Positions 26,759 to 33,770 of a stretch of 64,000 nt of DNA are shown here, piece after piece. The translations under genes and the position numbers were made by a program. Within the stretch, counting starts at the first letter, position 1. Each line of letters opens with the position of its first letter. The notes under the pieces were generated by a model. The model did not search any database, had not been told where the DNA came from, and saw only the letters and a list, made by a program, of their open reading frames with translations. This DNA is from Streptomyces sp. P9-A2 (GTDB lineage Bacteria > Actinomycetota > Actinomycetes > Streptomycetales > Streptomycetaceae). The stretch is taken from assembly GCF_036634175.1 (NCBI RefSeq), contig NZ_JAZIFX010000001.1, forward strand, positions 3,968,001-4,032,000. Reading direction: 5' to 3'.

Positions 26759-27744
26759 GCAAACGAAAGAGCTCCGCCGAACGGCATGAGGCGATCGACG
26801 TCAGCGACTTCGTGTACGCGGCGACCGGCGCCCGGGTGCGGAGGCTGAGCATGCCGGACGGGACGCACTGGTTTCCGGCGGTGGACGTCTGCAAGGAACT
26901 CGGCCACACCAACTCTCGGCAGGCACTCTCAGATCATCTTCCCCATGAGCACCGAGAGATTCTCGAGACCGTAAGTGGAGCTTACGGTCTCAGCATTCCC
27001 GCAGGTAGAGAGTGGCGTCGAGACCTGAATGTCATCTCTCTCCAAGGTCTCATCCTGCTCGTCAACGCCTGCACCAAACCGGCCTGCGCACCCTTCAAGC
27101 AGTGGGTGGCCGAGGTGATCGAGACCGTGCAGCGCGAGGGCTCGTACTCTCTCGACAAGGCAGAAGTACAGCCCGCCGAGCCCGGTGCCCCCATCGCCTA
27201 CGCCATGCCGGAACAGGTCGCCGAGGCCATCGTCCGGCTGGAGGCGCACAACCTTCAGCTAGACGAGGAGCTCGCTGACGGTCAGCGCGAATCGATCGCT
27301 TTGCAGAAGGAGACGCTGGCCACGCAACAGGACGCACTCGCCGCGCAACAGTCGACTCTCTCCGTGCAGCAGTCGACTCTCGCTGTCCAGCAGGCCATGG
27401 TCCGGGCGATGGAACGCATCGCGGACCGGTTCGACACCCTCGTCCTCGAACGCCATCCGATCAGGGGACACCTCACCGCGCTGCCCACCACCGAGTCGGT
27501 ACTGGCCGACTGGCGGCAGCGGCTGTCTGTCACGGAGGACGTATGGGCGGTGGCCGTGATCATCGCCCCGGTACTCGTCGAAGCGGGTGAGCTGCGCGAA
27601 CCGTTGGAGACCATCGCCGCCCGTACCGGACTTTCCGTACACCGCGTCAACGAATGCCTCCGGCTGCTGCGCAAGCACGCCTGCATTCGCTCGCGGGGCG
27701 GGGCCGAGGACGGGGCTCCGGTGTATGTGCTCCACCGGGCCTGA
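26746..27744 (+). CDS. BRO-N domain protein (phage-antirepressor-like), intact copy
   Basis: 332 aa. An N-terminal BRO-N domain (residues ~12-125) contains FVYAATGARVRRLSMPDGTHWF, AVDVCKELGHTNSRQALSDHL, GLSIPAGREWRRDLNVISLQGL and the closing FKQWVAEVIETVQREGSY. These are the DNA-binding signature motifs of phage and baculovirus BRO/antirepressors. Residues ~165-225 form a Gln-rich coiled coil (repeats TLxxQQ). The C-terminus (~250-330) is a winged helix (LETIAARTGLSVHRVNECLRLLRKH). The start GTG at 26746 has GGAGG 8 nt upstream; the more upstream GTG at 26737 overlaps that ribosome-binding site. Two degraded copies lie at 26032 and 30795. Role in streptomycetes unknown; the domain mix suggests a transcriptional regulator. 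Confidence 0.88.
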   Translation: MNEPSKRKSSAERHEAIDVSDFVYAATGARVRRLSMPDGTHWFPAVDVCKELGHTNSRQALSDHLPHEHREILETVSGAYGLSIPAGREWRRDLNVISLQGLILLVNACTKPACAPFKQWVAEVIETVQREGSYSLDKAEVQPAEPGAPIAYAMPEQVAEAIVRLEAHNLQLDEELADGQRESIALQKETLATQQDALAAQQSTLSVQQSTLAVQQAMVRAMERIADRFDTLVLERHPIRGHLTALPTTESVLADWRQRLSVTEDVWAVAVIIAPVLVEAGELREPLETIAARTGLSVHRVNECLRLLRKHACIRSRGGAEDGAPVYVLHRA

Positions 27745-27770
27745 GCCCGGCACAACCGAGACCGGCACAG

Positions 27771-27811
27771 CAGGAGGGGCGTCGCAATCCGAATTTGCGG
27801 CGCCCCTCCTG
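27771..27811 (+). terminator. BRO-cassette terminator, copy 2
   Basis: Same hairpin as 26386-26426: CAGGAGGGGCGTCGCAA / TTGCGGCGCCCCTCCTG with one T-G mismatch, 26 bp after the stop codon. Confidence 0.88.
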
Positions 27812-27818
27812 TGGTGAA

Positions 27819-27897
27819 CCTAGTGGTTCGTCGGGTCCCACGCCCAGCCGATCAACCGTTTCGGGTTCTCCAGGATCGTGGCAGGACGGCCACCCAC
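27819..27897. repeat. Fragment resembling the bkdH 3' end
   Basis: About 75 bp from CCTAGTGGTTCGT to GGACGGCCAC resemble 31207-31280, the last codons of bkdH and its 3' flank (GATCAACCGTTTCGG core shared). A weaker version follows BRO copy 1 at 26431-26483. It is too short to code, and appears to be a copied tail. Confidence 0.75.
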
Positions 27898-27953
27898 ACG
27901 GCACGCCCTGGCCGCCGTCAGGCCCCTTTCACACGCGGGCTACGGCATTGCCC

Positions 27954-28586
27954 TCAGCCGCCGAACACGAAGCCCAGCGCCTTTTGGAGATCGGCGGGCT
28001 CGCGGTAGTGCACACCGGTCATCCCTAGCGCGATGGCGGCCTCGACGTTCTCCAGCCGGTCGTCCACGAACAAACACCGGCCGGTGACGGTGCCCGCCCG
28101 CCGGGCTGCGATCTCGTAGATCTTCCGGTCGGGCTTGGCCACTCCCACTCGCGCGCTGCTGACGACGTGGTCCGCGAGATCCGTCAATCCCATCGATTCG
28201 AGGTCGCGCTCCAACTCCAAGGCCGCGTTGGTCACCAGGACCAGGGGGATATGCTTCCTCACCTGGCGCAGCAGGGTCACCACCGCGTCATCGGCCCGGA
28301 ACGGGGCATCGGCAAGCGCCCTGCCCAGCCGACGGGCGTACGCCTGCGGCACTCGGCCGGAGAGTGCCGACGCGATGGAGTGCACCCACTCCTCTTTTGT
28401 GATCTTGCCGAGCAGGAGCGGCAGGTCCACATCAGGTGCGTAGGCCACGCTCGTGGTGGTGCCCTCGGCCAGTCCCGCGGCACGTTCCAACTCGGCCAGT
28501 GGAGCCGTGTCGTAGAAGCGGATCACGTTGTCGAGGTCGCACAGCACCGCGTCAAAGGGGCTGCTGGAGATACCGGAAGCCGTCAC
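27954..28586 (-). CDS. HAD-superfamily phosphatase
   Basis: 210 aa (a TTG at 28595 would add three residues). The HAD motifs are in order: I DLDNVIR (nucleophile Asp, acid Asp) near residue 17, II LVTNAA, III Lys in AKPDRKIYE, IV FVDDRLENVEAA. The cap between I and II is helical, so it belongs to the HAD-IA group of small-molecule phosphatases (phosphoglycolate or nucleotide type). The substrate is unknown. No Shine-Dalgarno is obvious. It lies between the BRO gene and the XRE/DUF397 module, converging on the BRO gene. Confidence 0.82.
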   Translation of the reverse strand: MTASGISSSPFDAVLCDLDNVIRFYDTAPLAELERAAGLAEGTTTSVAYAPDVDLPLLLGKITKEEWVHSIASALSGRVPQAYARRLGRALADAPFRADDAVVTLLRQVRKHIPLVLVTNAALELERDLESMGLTDLADHVVSSARVGVAKPDRKIYEIAARRAGTVTGRCLFVDDRLENVEAAIALGMTGVHYREPADLQKALGFVFGG

Positions 28587-28625
28587 CGGCCACAAGTAGC
28601 ACAGCGTTCGGCCGCTGTCCGGAGT

Positions 28626-28811
28626 TCACTCCGTGACGGCGTCCGCGAGGAACGCCGCCCAGGCGGAGGGCGCGAGCCGGAGTATCGCGCCGGCGGTGTC
28701 CTTGGAGTCCCGGACGGCTACGGTGCCGGGTATGTTGCGGGCGACCTCGACGCACTCGCCGTGAGCATCGCCGCTGCTGTATGTGGACTTCTTGAAGTCG
28801 AACTCAGACAC
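28626..28811 (-). CDS. DUF397 protein
   Basis: 61 aa, the usual size of DUF397 proteins. FKKSTYSSGDAHGECVEVA and VAVRDSKDTAGAILRLAPSAWAAFL are signature stretches of the family. DUF397 genes sit beside Scr1-type XRE regulators in actinomycetes, as here, and are thought to act as their partner or antitoxin. The GTG at 28811 lies 6 nt after the stop of the XRE gene, and its AAGGAGG is inside the end of that gene. Acidic and without membrane segments. Confidence 0.9.
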   Translation of the reverse strand: MSEFDFKKSTYSSGDAHGECVEVARNIPGTVAVRDSKDTAGAILRLAPSAWAAFLADAVTE

Positions 28812-28817
28812 GGTGTC

Positions 28818-29699
28818 CTACGCCTCCTTGCGGATGCTGTCGATGAACCTGACCGAGCTGCTGTGCGCCAGCCCCAGCCGCGTGATGCGGTCGAAGACAG
28901 CGCCGTGATGCGCGGCATCAGTCTCGCTCTCCAGCCAGACCTTCGTCGACAAGGTATCCACCTGCACAACATCCAGCGCACCGGGCTCCGCAAAGGACAC
29001 CGCGGTGAAGGCACAGGTCATGCCAGGGTGAGCGCCGGCCATGAACGGAACAACCTGCACGCGCACGTTGGGAAGGCTCGTCACCTCCAGCAGGTGCTCC
29101 AGCTGCGCCCGCATGACATCTCGGCCACCCACGAGTTGACGCAAAACCCCTTCGTGCAGCAATGCCCAGAGCTGTAGCGGACGCTCACCGGCGAGTCTCG
29201 CCTGCCGGGCCATCCTCGCCTCGACGAAAGTCTCGATCTCGTCGAGGTCTTGCCAGGCCCCATTGCCGACTGCGAGAGCCCGCGCATAGTCGGCGGTCTG
29301 CAAGAGGCCGGGTACGAAGGTCAGTTGCCAGGTGCGGATCTCCGTGGCGATGTCCTCCAGTGCGACGTATTCGATCTGCGCCGTCAGTTGCGGGTACTGG
29401 TTCCACCACCCCTTGGCCTTGCGCCGGTCCCTGTCCGCCTTCGCCAGAGCCAGCAGCTTTCCGATCACCACCTCGTCGTTCTCGCCGTACAAGTGGCACA
29501 GTGCCCTGACGTCGGGGTCTCTCATGGGCACTTGGCCGCGTTCGATCTTCGCGACCTTGGTGACCGATGCCGTCAGCGCCTCAGCCGCATGCGTCTGACG
29601 CAGACCGCACACCTCCCGCATCCGCAATAGTTCCCCACCGAGCCGTCGTCCCAGCACGGTCGTGATCGTCTTGCCGCGATTGGGGTCATTGCCCGCCAT
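28818..29699 (-). CDS. XRE-family regulator, Scr1/WhiJ type (DUF5753)
   Basis: 293 aa. An N-terminal XRE HTH (GRRLGGELLRMREVCGLRQTHAAEAL ... KIERGQ, residues ~15-75) is followed by the DUF5753 ligand-binding domain (FVPGLLQTADYARAL, WALLHEGVLRQLVGG, VQVVPFMAGAHPG). Such proteins control development or antibiotic genes in Streptomyces (WhiJ/AbaA type), often with a DUF397 partner. The ATG at 29699 has AAGGAA 8 nt upstream. It is divergent from an anti-sigma-like ATPase gene across a 223-bp region bearing an 11-bp inverted repeat, which is probably its operator. Confidence 0.92.
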   Translation of the reverse strand: MAGNDPNRGKTITTVLGRRLGGELLRMREVCGLRQTHAAEALTASVTKVAKIERGQVPMRDPDVRALCHLYGENDEVVIGKLLALAKADRDRRKAKGWWNQYPQLTAQIEYVALEDIATEIRTWQLTFVPGLLQTADYARALAVGNGAWQDLDEIETFVEARMARQARLAGERPLQLWALLHEGVLRQLVGGRDVMRAQLEHLLEVTSLPNVRVQVVPFMAGAHPGMTCAFTAVSFAEPGALDVVQVDTLSTKVWLESETDAAHHGAVFDRITRLGLAHSSSVRFIDSIRKEA

Positions 29700-29756
29700 C
29701 TTGCGTTCCTTCCCGGTCAATCGCACCAGTTTGAGGCTCGGAGCGATCCACTCACA

Positions 29757-29796
29757 AACAGGGCAGCGATATTGCTGCCCTGTTCGATTGCTGCCC
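29757..29796. promoter_or_regulatory. Inverted and direct repeats in the XRE/ATPase promoter
   Basis: AACAGGGCAGC (29757-29767) and GCTGCCCTGTT (29774-29784) are perfect 11-bp inverted arms around GATATT. A second ATTGCTGCCC (29787-29796) repeats the one at 29771-29780. This three-half-site array sits 58 bp before the XRE start codon; the ATPase start is at 29923. It is the best operator candidate for the XRE regulator. Confidence 0.65.
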
Positions 29797-29922
29797 AACT
29801 TCAAAAAAGCTACCTTCAGTATCCAACCGCTTACCCAAAGGCATCATTTGGCGGAAGTGCACCGTGCTGCCCTCGTCCGCACGGCAGAGCCACCGCCACC
29901 TCGCACAAGGAGGTGTGTCCCC

Positions 29923-30369
29923 ATGACCGATTCCTGTCCGCCCCCGCTCTCCAAGGGCTACGACCACTACGACCGCTATGACACCGTCAGTTACACGCCC
30001 TACCCCCAGAACATCCCCCGCGCCCGCAGGCACGTCGCACGACTCGTCGCCGGCTGGGGGCACCCCGGGGCCGCTGGGGACACGGCGCTGGTCGCGAGCG
30101 AATTGTGCACGAACGCGCTGCTGCACGGATGCCTGCGGGACCGGCTGTTCCGGGTGGAGACCTCTCTCACCGGCACCGCCCTGCGCATCGCCGTCACGGA
30201 CCCGAAGGGCGAGCGCCTGCCGCAGGACCGGCCGGCTGACCCCGAGGCCCAGTTCGGGCGCGGACTCCTCATCGTCCGCGCCCTGGTCGACAGGTGGGCC
30301 GTGGAACACCTGGCCGTGGGCAAAACGGTGTGGGTGGAAATGGCTGTGCCGGGGAGGGCTGATGCGTAG
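29923..30369 (+). CDS. ATP-binding anti-sigma-like protein (HATPase_c_2)
   Basis: 148 aa. Bergerat-fold ATPase of the RsbW/SpoIIAB type: ASELCTNALLHG (N box with Glu-Asn), VTDPKGERLP (G1-like) and FGRGLLIVRALVDRWAV (G2). The N-terminal 45 residues are Tyr/Asp-rich. Streptomyces has many such single-domain ATPases beside XRE/DUF397 genes; they are thought to phosphorylate anti-anti-sigma factors or bind regulators. Start at 29923 with AAGGAGG 9 nt upstream. Divergent from the XRE gene and followed by a 115-aa unknown gene 64 bp downstream. Confidence 0.9.
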   Translation: MTDSCPPPLSKGYDHYDRYDTVSYTPYPQNIPRARRHVARLVAGWGHPGAAGDTALVASELCTNALLHGCLRDRLFRVETSLTGTALRIAVTDPKGERLPQDRPADPEAQFGRGLLIVRALVDRWAVEHLAVGKTVWVEMAVPGRADA

Positions 30370-30433
30370 CCCGATCAGCCGGTTGCTGACGCGGTGCCGC
30401 AGTACTGTGACCACCCGGAGGAAGGAGGCTCGG

Positions 30434-30781
30434 ATGGCAGCCAAGTGGCAGGACGCGATTGCTGAGGCGCAGGAAGTCACCGGGTTCATCGGAGAGGTCG
30501 TTCCTCGTACGGTGGACGCGATCGGTACGGCACTGCGCATCGACCGCCGCACCGAGTTCTACACGGAGCTGGGCGCCCTGGGCGACGCCGACCGCTTCGA
30601 GTCCTTCCTGAACCATTGGTGGGCCCAGGCCCTCGCCGACTCCGCGCTGGACGAGGACACACGAGAGCAGGCGATCGAATTCGCCGACACCTCCGTGTCC
30701 CTCCACTCGCGGGCCGTGGACGGCCCCACGGTCACCCAGGCCGAGATCACCGCCCTCGTCATGGGGGCGGAAGCCTCGTGA
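30434..30781 (+). CDS. Unknown 115-aa helical protein
   Basis: No recognised family. The ATG at 30434 has a strong GAAGGAGG 5 nt upstream. The protein is acidic, mostly helical, with WQDAIAEAQEVTGFIGEVV, FYTELGALGDADRFESFLNHWWAQ and DTREQAIEFADTSV. No membrane segment or Cys. It follows the anti-sigma-like ATPase by 64 bp, so it may be an effector of the same module, and it ends 13 bp before a truncated BRO copy that seems to have inserted or been deleted up to this point. Confidence 0.6.
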   Translation: MAAKWQDAIAEAQEVTGFIGEVVPRTVDAIGTALRIDRRTEFYTELGALGDADRFESFLNHWWAQALADSALDEDTREQAIEFADTSVSLHSRAVDGPTVTQAEITALVMGAEAS

Positions 30782-30794
30782 GCTACACGATCAG

Positions 30795-31145
30795 ATGCCG
30801 GACGGGACGCACTGGTTTCCGGCGGTGGACGTCTGCAAGGAACTCGGACACACCAACTCCCGGAAGGCTCTCGCAGACCATGTTCCCGACGAGCACCGAG
30901 AAATACTCGAGACCGTAACTGGAGGTTACGGTCTCAGTATTCCCGCAGGTAGAGGGTGGCGTCGAGACTTGCACGTCATCTCTCTCCAAGGTCTCATCCT
31001 CCTCGTCAACGCCTGTACCAAACCGGCCTGCGCCCCCTTCAAACAGTGGGTCGCCGAGGCCATCGTCCGGCTGGAAGCACACAACCTTCAGACGGACGAG
31101 GAGCTCGCCGACGGGCAGCGCGAATCGATCGCGTTGCACAATCTG
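30795..31145 (+). pseudogene. BRO-N gene copy 3, 5'-truncated with internal deletions
   Basis: Homology to the intact copy starts abruptly at its codon 36 (MPDGTHWFPAVDVCKELGHTNSR...). The promoter and the first 35 codons are missing. A 37-codon in-frame deletion has joined QWVAE to AIVRLEAHN, with the short homology GCCGAGG at the joint. Sequence breaks off after ELADGQRESIAL, losing the coiled coil and HTH. It then meets the same cassette terminator (31160-31200) directly in front of the bkdH 3' end. An open frame continues to 31349 only by reading antisense to bkdH. It is probably not translated from its own promoter. Confidence 0.85.
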
Positions 31146-31159
31146 AGGAACCCGTACGG

Positions 31160-31200
31160 CAGGAGGGGCGCCGCAACTCGAACTTGCGGCGCCCCTCCTG
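31160..31200. terminator. BRO-cassette terminator, copy 3; also ends bkdH
   Basis: CAGGAGGGGCGCCGCAA / TTGCGGCGCCCCTCCTG forms a perfect 17-bp stem around CTCGAAC. Here it lies 25 bp beyond the stop of bkdH on the minus strand and so serves as the terminator of the bkdFGH operon. Confidence 0.88.
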
Positions 31201-31225
31201 TGATGAACCTAGTGGTTCGTGGGCG

Positions 31226-32752
31226 TCACGCCCAGCTGATCAACCGTTTCGGCTGTTCCAGGATCGCGGCCACGTCGGCCAGGAACCTGGAGCCCAGTTC
31301 GCCGTCGACCAGGCGGTGGTCGAAGCTCAGGGCCAGGGTGGTGACCTGACGGGGCTTCACCTTTCCCTTGTGCACCCACGGCTGGAGCTTGATCGCACCG
31401 ACCGCCAGGATCGCCGACTCGCCGGGGTTGAGGATCGGCGTGCCCGTGTCGACGCCGAAGACGCCGACGTTGGTGATGGTGACCGTGCCCGCCTGCATCG
31501 CCGAGGGGGAGGTCTTGCCGTCCCTCGCCGTGGACACCAGTTCACCCAGGGACTCGGCCAGTTGCGGCAGCGTCTTGGCGTGGGCGTCCTTGATGTTCGG
31601 GACGATCAGGCCGCGTGGGGTGGCCGCCGCGATGCCCAGGTTGACGTAGTGCTTGACCACGATCTCCTGGGCCGCCTCGTCCCACGAGGCGTTCACGTCC
31701 GGGTTGCGCCTGATCGCGACCAGCAGGGCCTTGGCGATCAGCAGGAGCGGGTTCACGCGCAGGCCCGTGAACTCCTTGTCCTGCTTCAGCTCCTCGACCA
31801 GCTTCATCGTGCGCGTCACGTCGACCGTCACGAACTCGGTGACGTGCGGCGCGGTGAACGCCGAGCCGACCATCGCCGCCGCCGTCGCCTTGCGCACCCC
31901 CTTGACCGGGATACGGGTCTCCCGGGCGGTGTCGTACGAAACCGGCGCGGGAGCGGCCGCCGGGGCGGAAGCGGTCACCGGGACGGGAACGGCCGTCGGC
32001 TCCTCCGGTGCCTTCGGCGCTGCCGCGACCGCCGCCACGGCCGCGTGGACGTCCTCGCGCGTGACGATGCCGTCCGGGCCGGTCGGGGCGACCGTCGCCA
32101 GGTCGACGCCGAGGTCCTTCGCCAGCTTGCGCACCGGTGGCTTGGCCAGCGGACGCTGCGCGCCGGTCACCGGCACCGGACCGGCGACGGGCGCCGGGGC
32201 GGCCGAGGCAGCCGGGGCGTGGCCGTTCAGTTCCGCCTGGCTCCCTGCCACCGCCTGCCGGGCGAAGCCGTCCGGGGCGGACTTGCGCGGGCGGCGGCGC
32301 GTGGCGGATGTCGATACTCCGTAACCGACCAGCACGGGCTGGCGGCCCGAGCCCAGCGCCGTCGGCTCGGCTTTCGCCGACTGCTCGGCGGGTGCGGCAG
32401 CAGCGGGTGCGGCAACCGCAGGTGCGGCAGCGGCGGGTACGGATTCGGCGGCCGGGGTTGCCGGGGCGGCCGCGGGGGCCTCCGGCTCCGGGGCCGCACC
32501 GCCCGAGACGTCCACCGCGATGATGGACATGCCCACGTCCACCGTGGTGCCCTCGGGGAAGTGCAGCGCGCTGACCACCCCGTCGTAGGGGATGGGAAGC
32601 TCCACGGCCGCCTTCGCCGTCTCGACCTCGCACACCACCTGGCCGTCGGTGACCGTGTCACCGGGCTGTACGTACCACTTGAGAATCTCGGCCTCGGTCA
32701 GTCCCTCGCCCACGTCGGGCATCTTGAACTCACGGACGGGCGCTTGCGTCAT
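31226..32752 (-). CDS. bkdH: Branched-chain 2-oxoacid dehydrogenase E2 (acyltransferase), operon 1
   Basis: 508 aa (511 if GTG 32761 is used; GGGAGGG sits 3 nt from that GTG but 12 nt from the ATG at 32752, which is preferred). Domains: one lipoyl domain with lipoyl-Lys47 in EVETAKAAVE, an Ala/Pro-rich linker, a peripheral-subunit-binding domain (VRKLAKDLGVDLATVAPTG, ~residues 210-240) and the CoA acyltransferase catalytic domain ending SFDHRLVDG (catalytic His, Asp). It transfers the branched acyl group to CoA, supplying isobutyryl-, isovaleryl- and 2-methylbutyryl-CoA for branched fatty acids and polyketides. Third gene of the operon, 24 bp after E1-beta. Names follow S. avermitilis usage and are assigned by position. 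Confidence 0.92.
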   Translation of the reverse strand: MTQAPVREFKMPDVGEGLTEAEILKWYVQPGDTVTDGQVVCEVETAKAAVELPIPYDGVVSALHFPEGTTVDVGMSIIAVDVSGGAAPEPEAPAAAPATPAAESVPAAAAPAVAAPAAAAPAEQSAKAEPTALGSGRQPVLVGYGVSTSATRRRPRKSAPDGFARQAVAGSQAELNGHAPAASAAPAPVAGPVPVTGAQRPLAKPPVRKLAKDLGVDLATVAPTGPDGIVTREDVHAAVAAVAAAPKAPEEPTAVPVPVTASAPAAAPAPVSYDTARETRIPVKGVRKATAAAMVGSAFTAPHVTEFVTVDVTRTMKLVEELKQDKEFTGLRVNPLLLIAKALLVAIRRNPDVNASWDEAAQEIVVKHYVNLGIAAATPRGLIVPNIKDAHAKTLPQLAESLGELVSTARDGKTSPSAMQAGTVTITNVGVFGVDTGTPILNPGESAILAVGAIKLQPWVHKGKVKPRQVTTLALSFDHRLVDGELGSRFLADVAAILEQPKRLISWA

Positions 32753-32776
32753 CGTCGTCACGACCCTCCCTTTCCC

Positions 32777-33769
32777 TCAGTACGCCAGCGAGCGGTCGAC
32801 GGCGTCCAGCACCCGGTCCAGGTCCGGGAGGTAGGACTCCTCCAGGCGGGCCGGCGGGTACGGGGCGTGGTAGCCGCCCACCCGCAGGACCGGGGCCTCC
32901 AGGTGGTAGAAGCAGCGCTCGGTGATCCGCGCGGCGATCTCCGCGCCCGAACCGAAGAACACCGGCGCCTCGTGGACGACGACCAGGCGGCGGGTCTTCT
33001 CCACCGACGTCTGGATCGCGCCGAAGTCGAGCGGGGAGACCGAGCGCAGGTCCAGGACCTCCAGGGAGCGGCCCTCCTCGGCGGCCGCGTCCGCGACCTC
33101 CTGGCAGAGCTTCACCATCGGGCCGTACGCCACCAGCGTCAGGTCGGTACCCTCCCGGACCACGCGCGCGGTGTGCAGCGGGCCGGGAATCGCCTCGGTG
33201 TTGACCTCGGCCTTGTCCCAGTAGCGCCGCTTGGGCTCGAAGAAGATCACCGGGTCGTCGCTCTGGATGGCCTGCTGCATCATCCAGTACGCGTCCGACG
33301 CGTTCGACGGCGAGACCACCTTCAGGCCCGCCACGTGCGCGAACAGCGACTCCGGGGACTCGGAGTGGTGCTCCACCGCGCCGATGCCGCCGCCGTAGGG
33401 GATGCGCACGACGACCGGGAGCTTCACCTTGCCCAGCGACCGCGCGTGCATCTTCGCGAGCTGCGTGACGATCTGGTCGTACGCCGGGAAGACGAAGCCG
33501 TCGAACTGGATCTCGACCACCGGGCGGTAGCCGCGCAGGGCGAGGCCGATCGCCGTGCCGACGATGCCCGACTCGGCGAGCGGGGTGTCGATGACGCGGC
33601 TCTCGCCGAAGTCCTTCTGCAGCCCGTCCGTCACCCGGAACACGCCGCCGAGTTTGCCGACGTCCTCACCCATGACGAGGACCTTGGGGTCCGTGTCCAG
33701 GGCGCGGCGCAGCGACTCGTTGATCGCTTTGGCCAGGGCCATGTTCTTGAATGTCACGGTCTCCGCCAT
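32777..33769 (-). CDS. bkdG: Branched-chain 2-oxoacid dehydrogenase E1-beta, operon 1
   Basis: 330 aa, the usual length. Transketolase-like pyrimidine-binding domain with GEDVGKLGGVFRVTDGL (contains the Glu that activates thiamine diphosphate) and RIPYGGGIGAVEHHSESPES, then the C-terminal transketolase domain (VLDLRSVSPLDFGAIQTSV). Together with E1-alpha it decarboxylates the branched-chain keto acids of Val, Leu and Ile. The ATG at 33769 is one base from the E1-alpha stop codon (TGACATG), so translation is coupled. Confidence 0.95.
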   Translation of the reverse strand: MAETVTFKNMALAKAINESLRRALDTDPKVLVMGEDVGKLGGVFRVTDGLQKDFGESRVIDTPLAESGIVGTAIGLALRGYRPVVEIQFDGFVFPAYDQIVTQLAKMHARSLGKVKLPVVVRIPYGGGIGAVEHHSESPESLFAHVAGLKVVSPSNASDAYWMMQQAIQSDDPVIFFEPKRRYWDKAEVNTEAIPGPLHTARVVREGTDLTLVAYGPMVKLCQEVADAAAEEGRSLEVLDLRSVSPLDFGAIQTSVEKTRRLVVVHEAPVFFGSGAEIAARITERCFYHLEAPVLRVGGYHAPYPPARLEESYLPDLDRVLDAVDRSLAY

Positions 33770-33770
33770 G

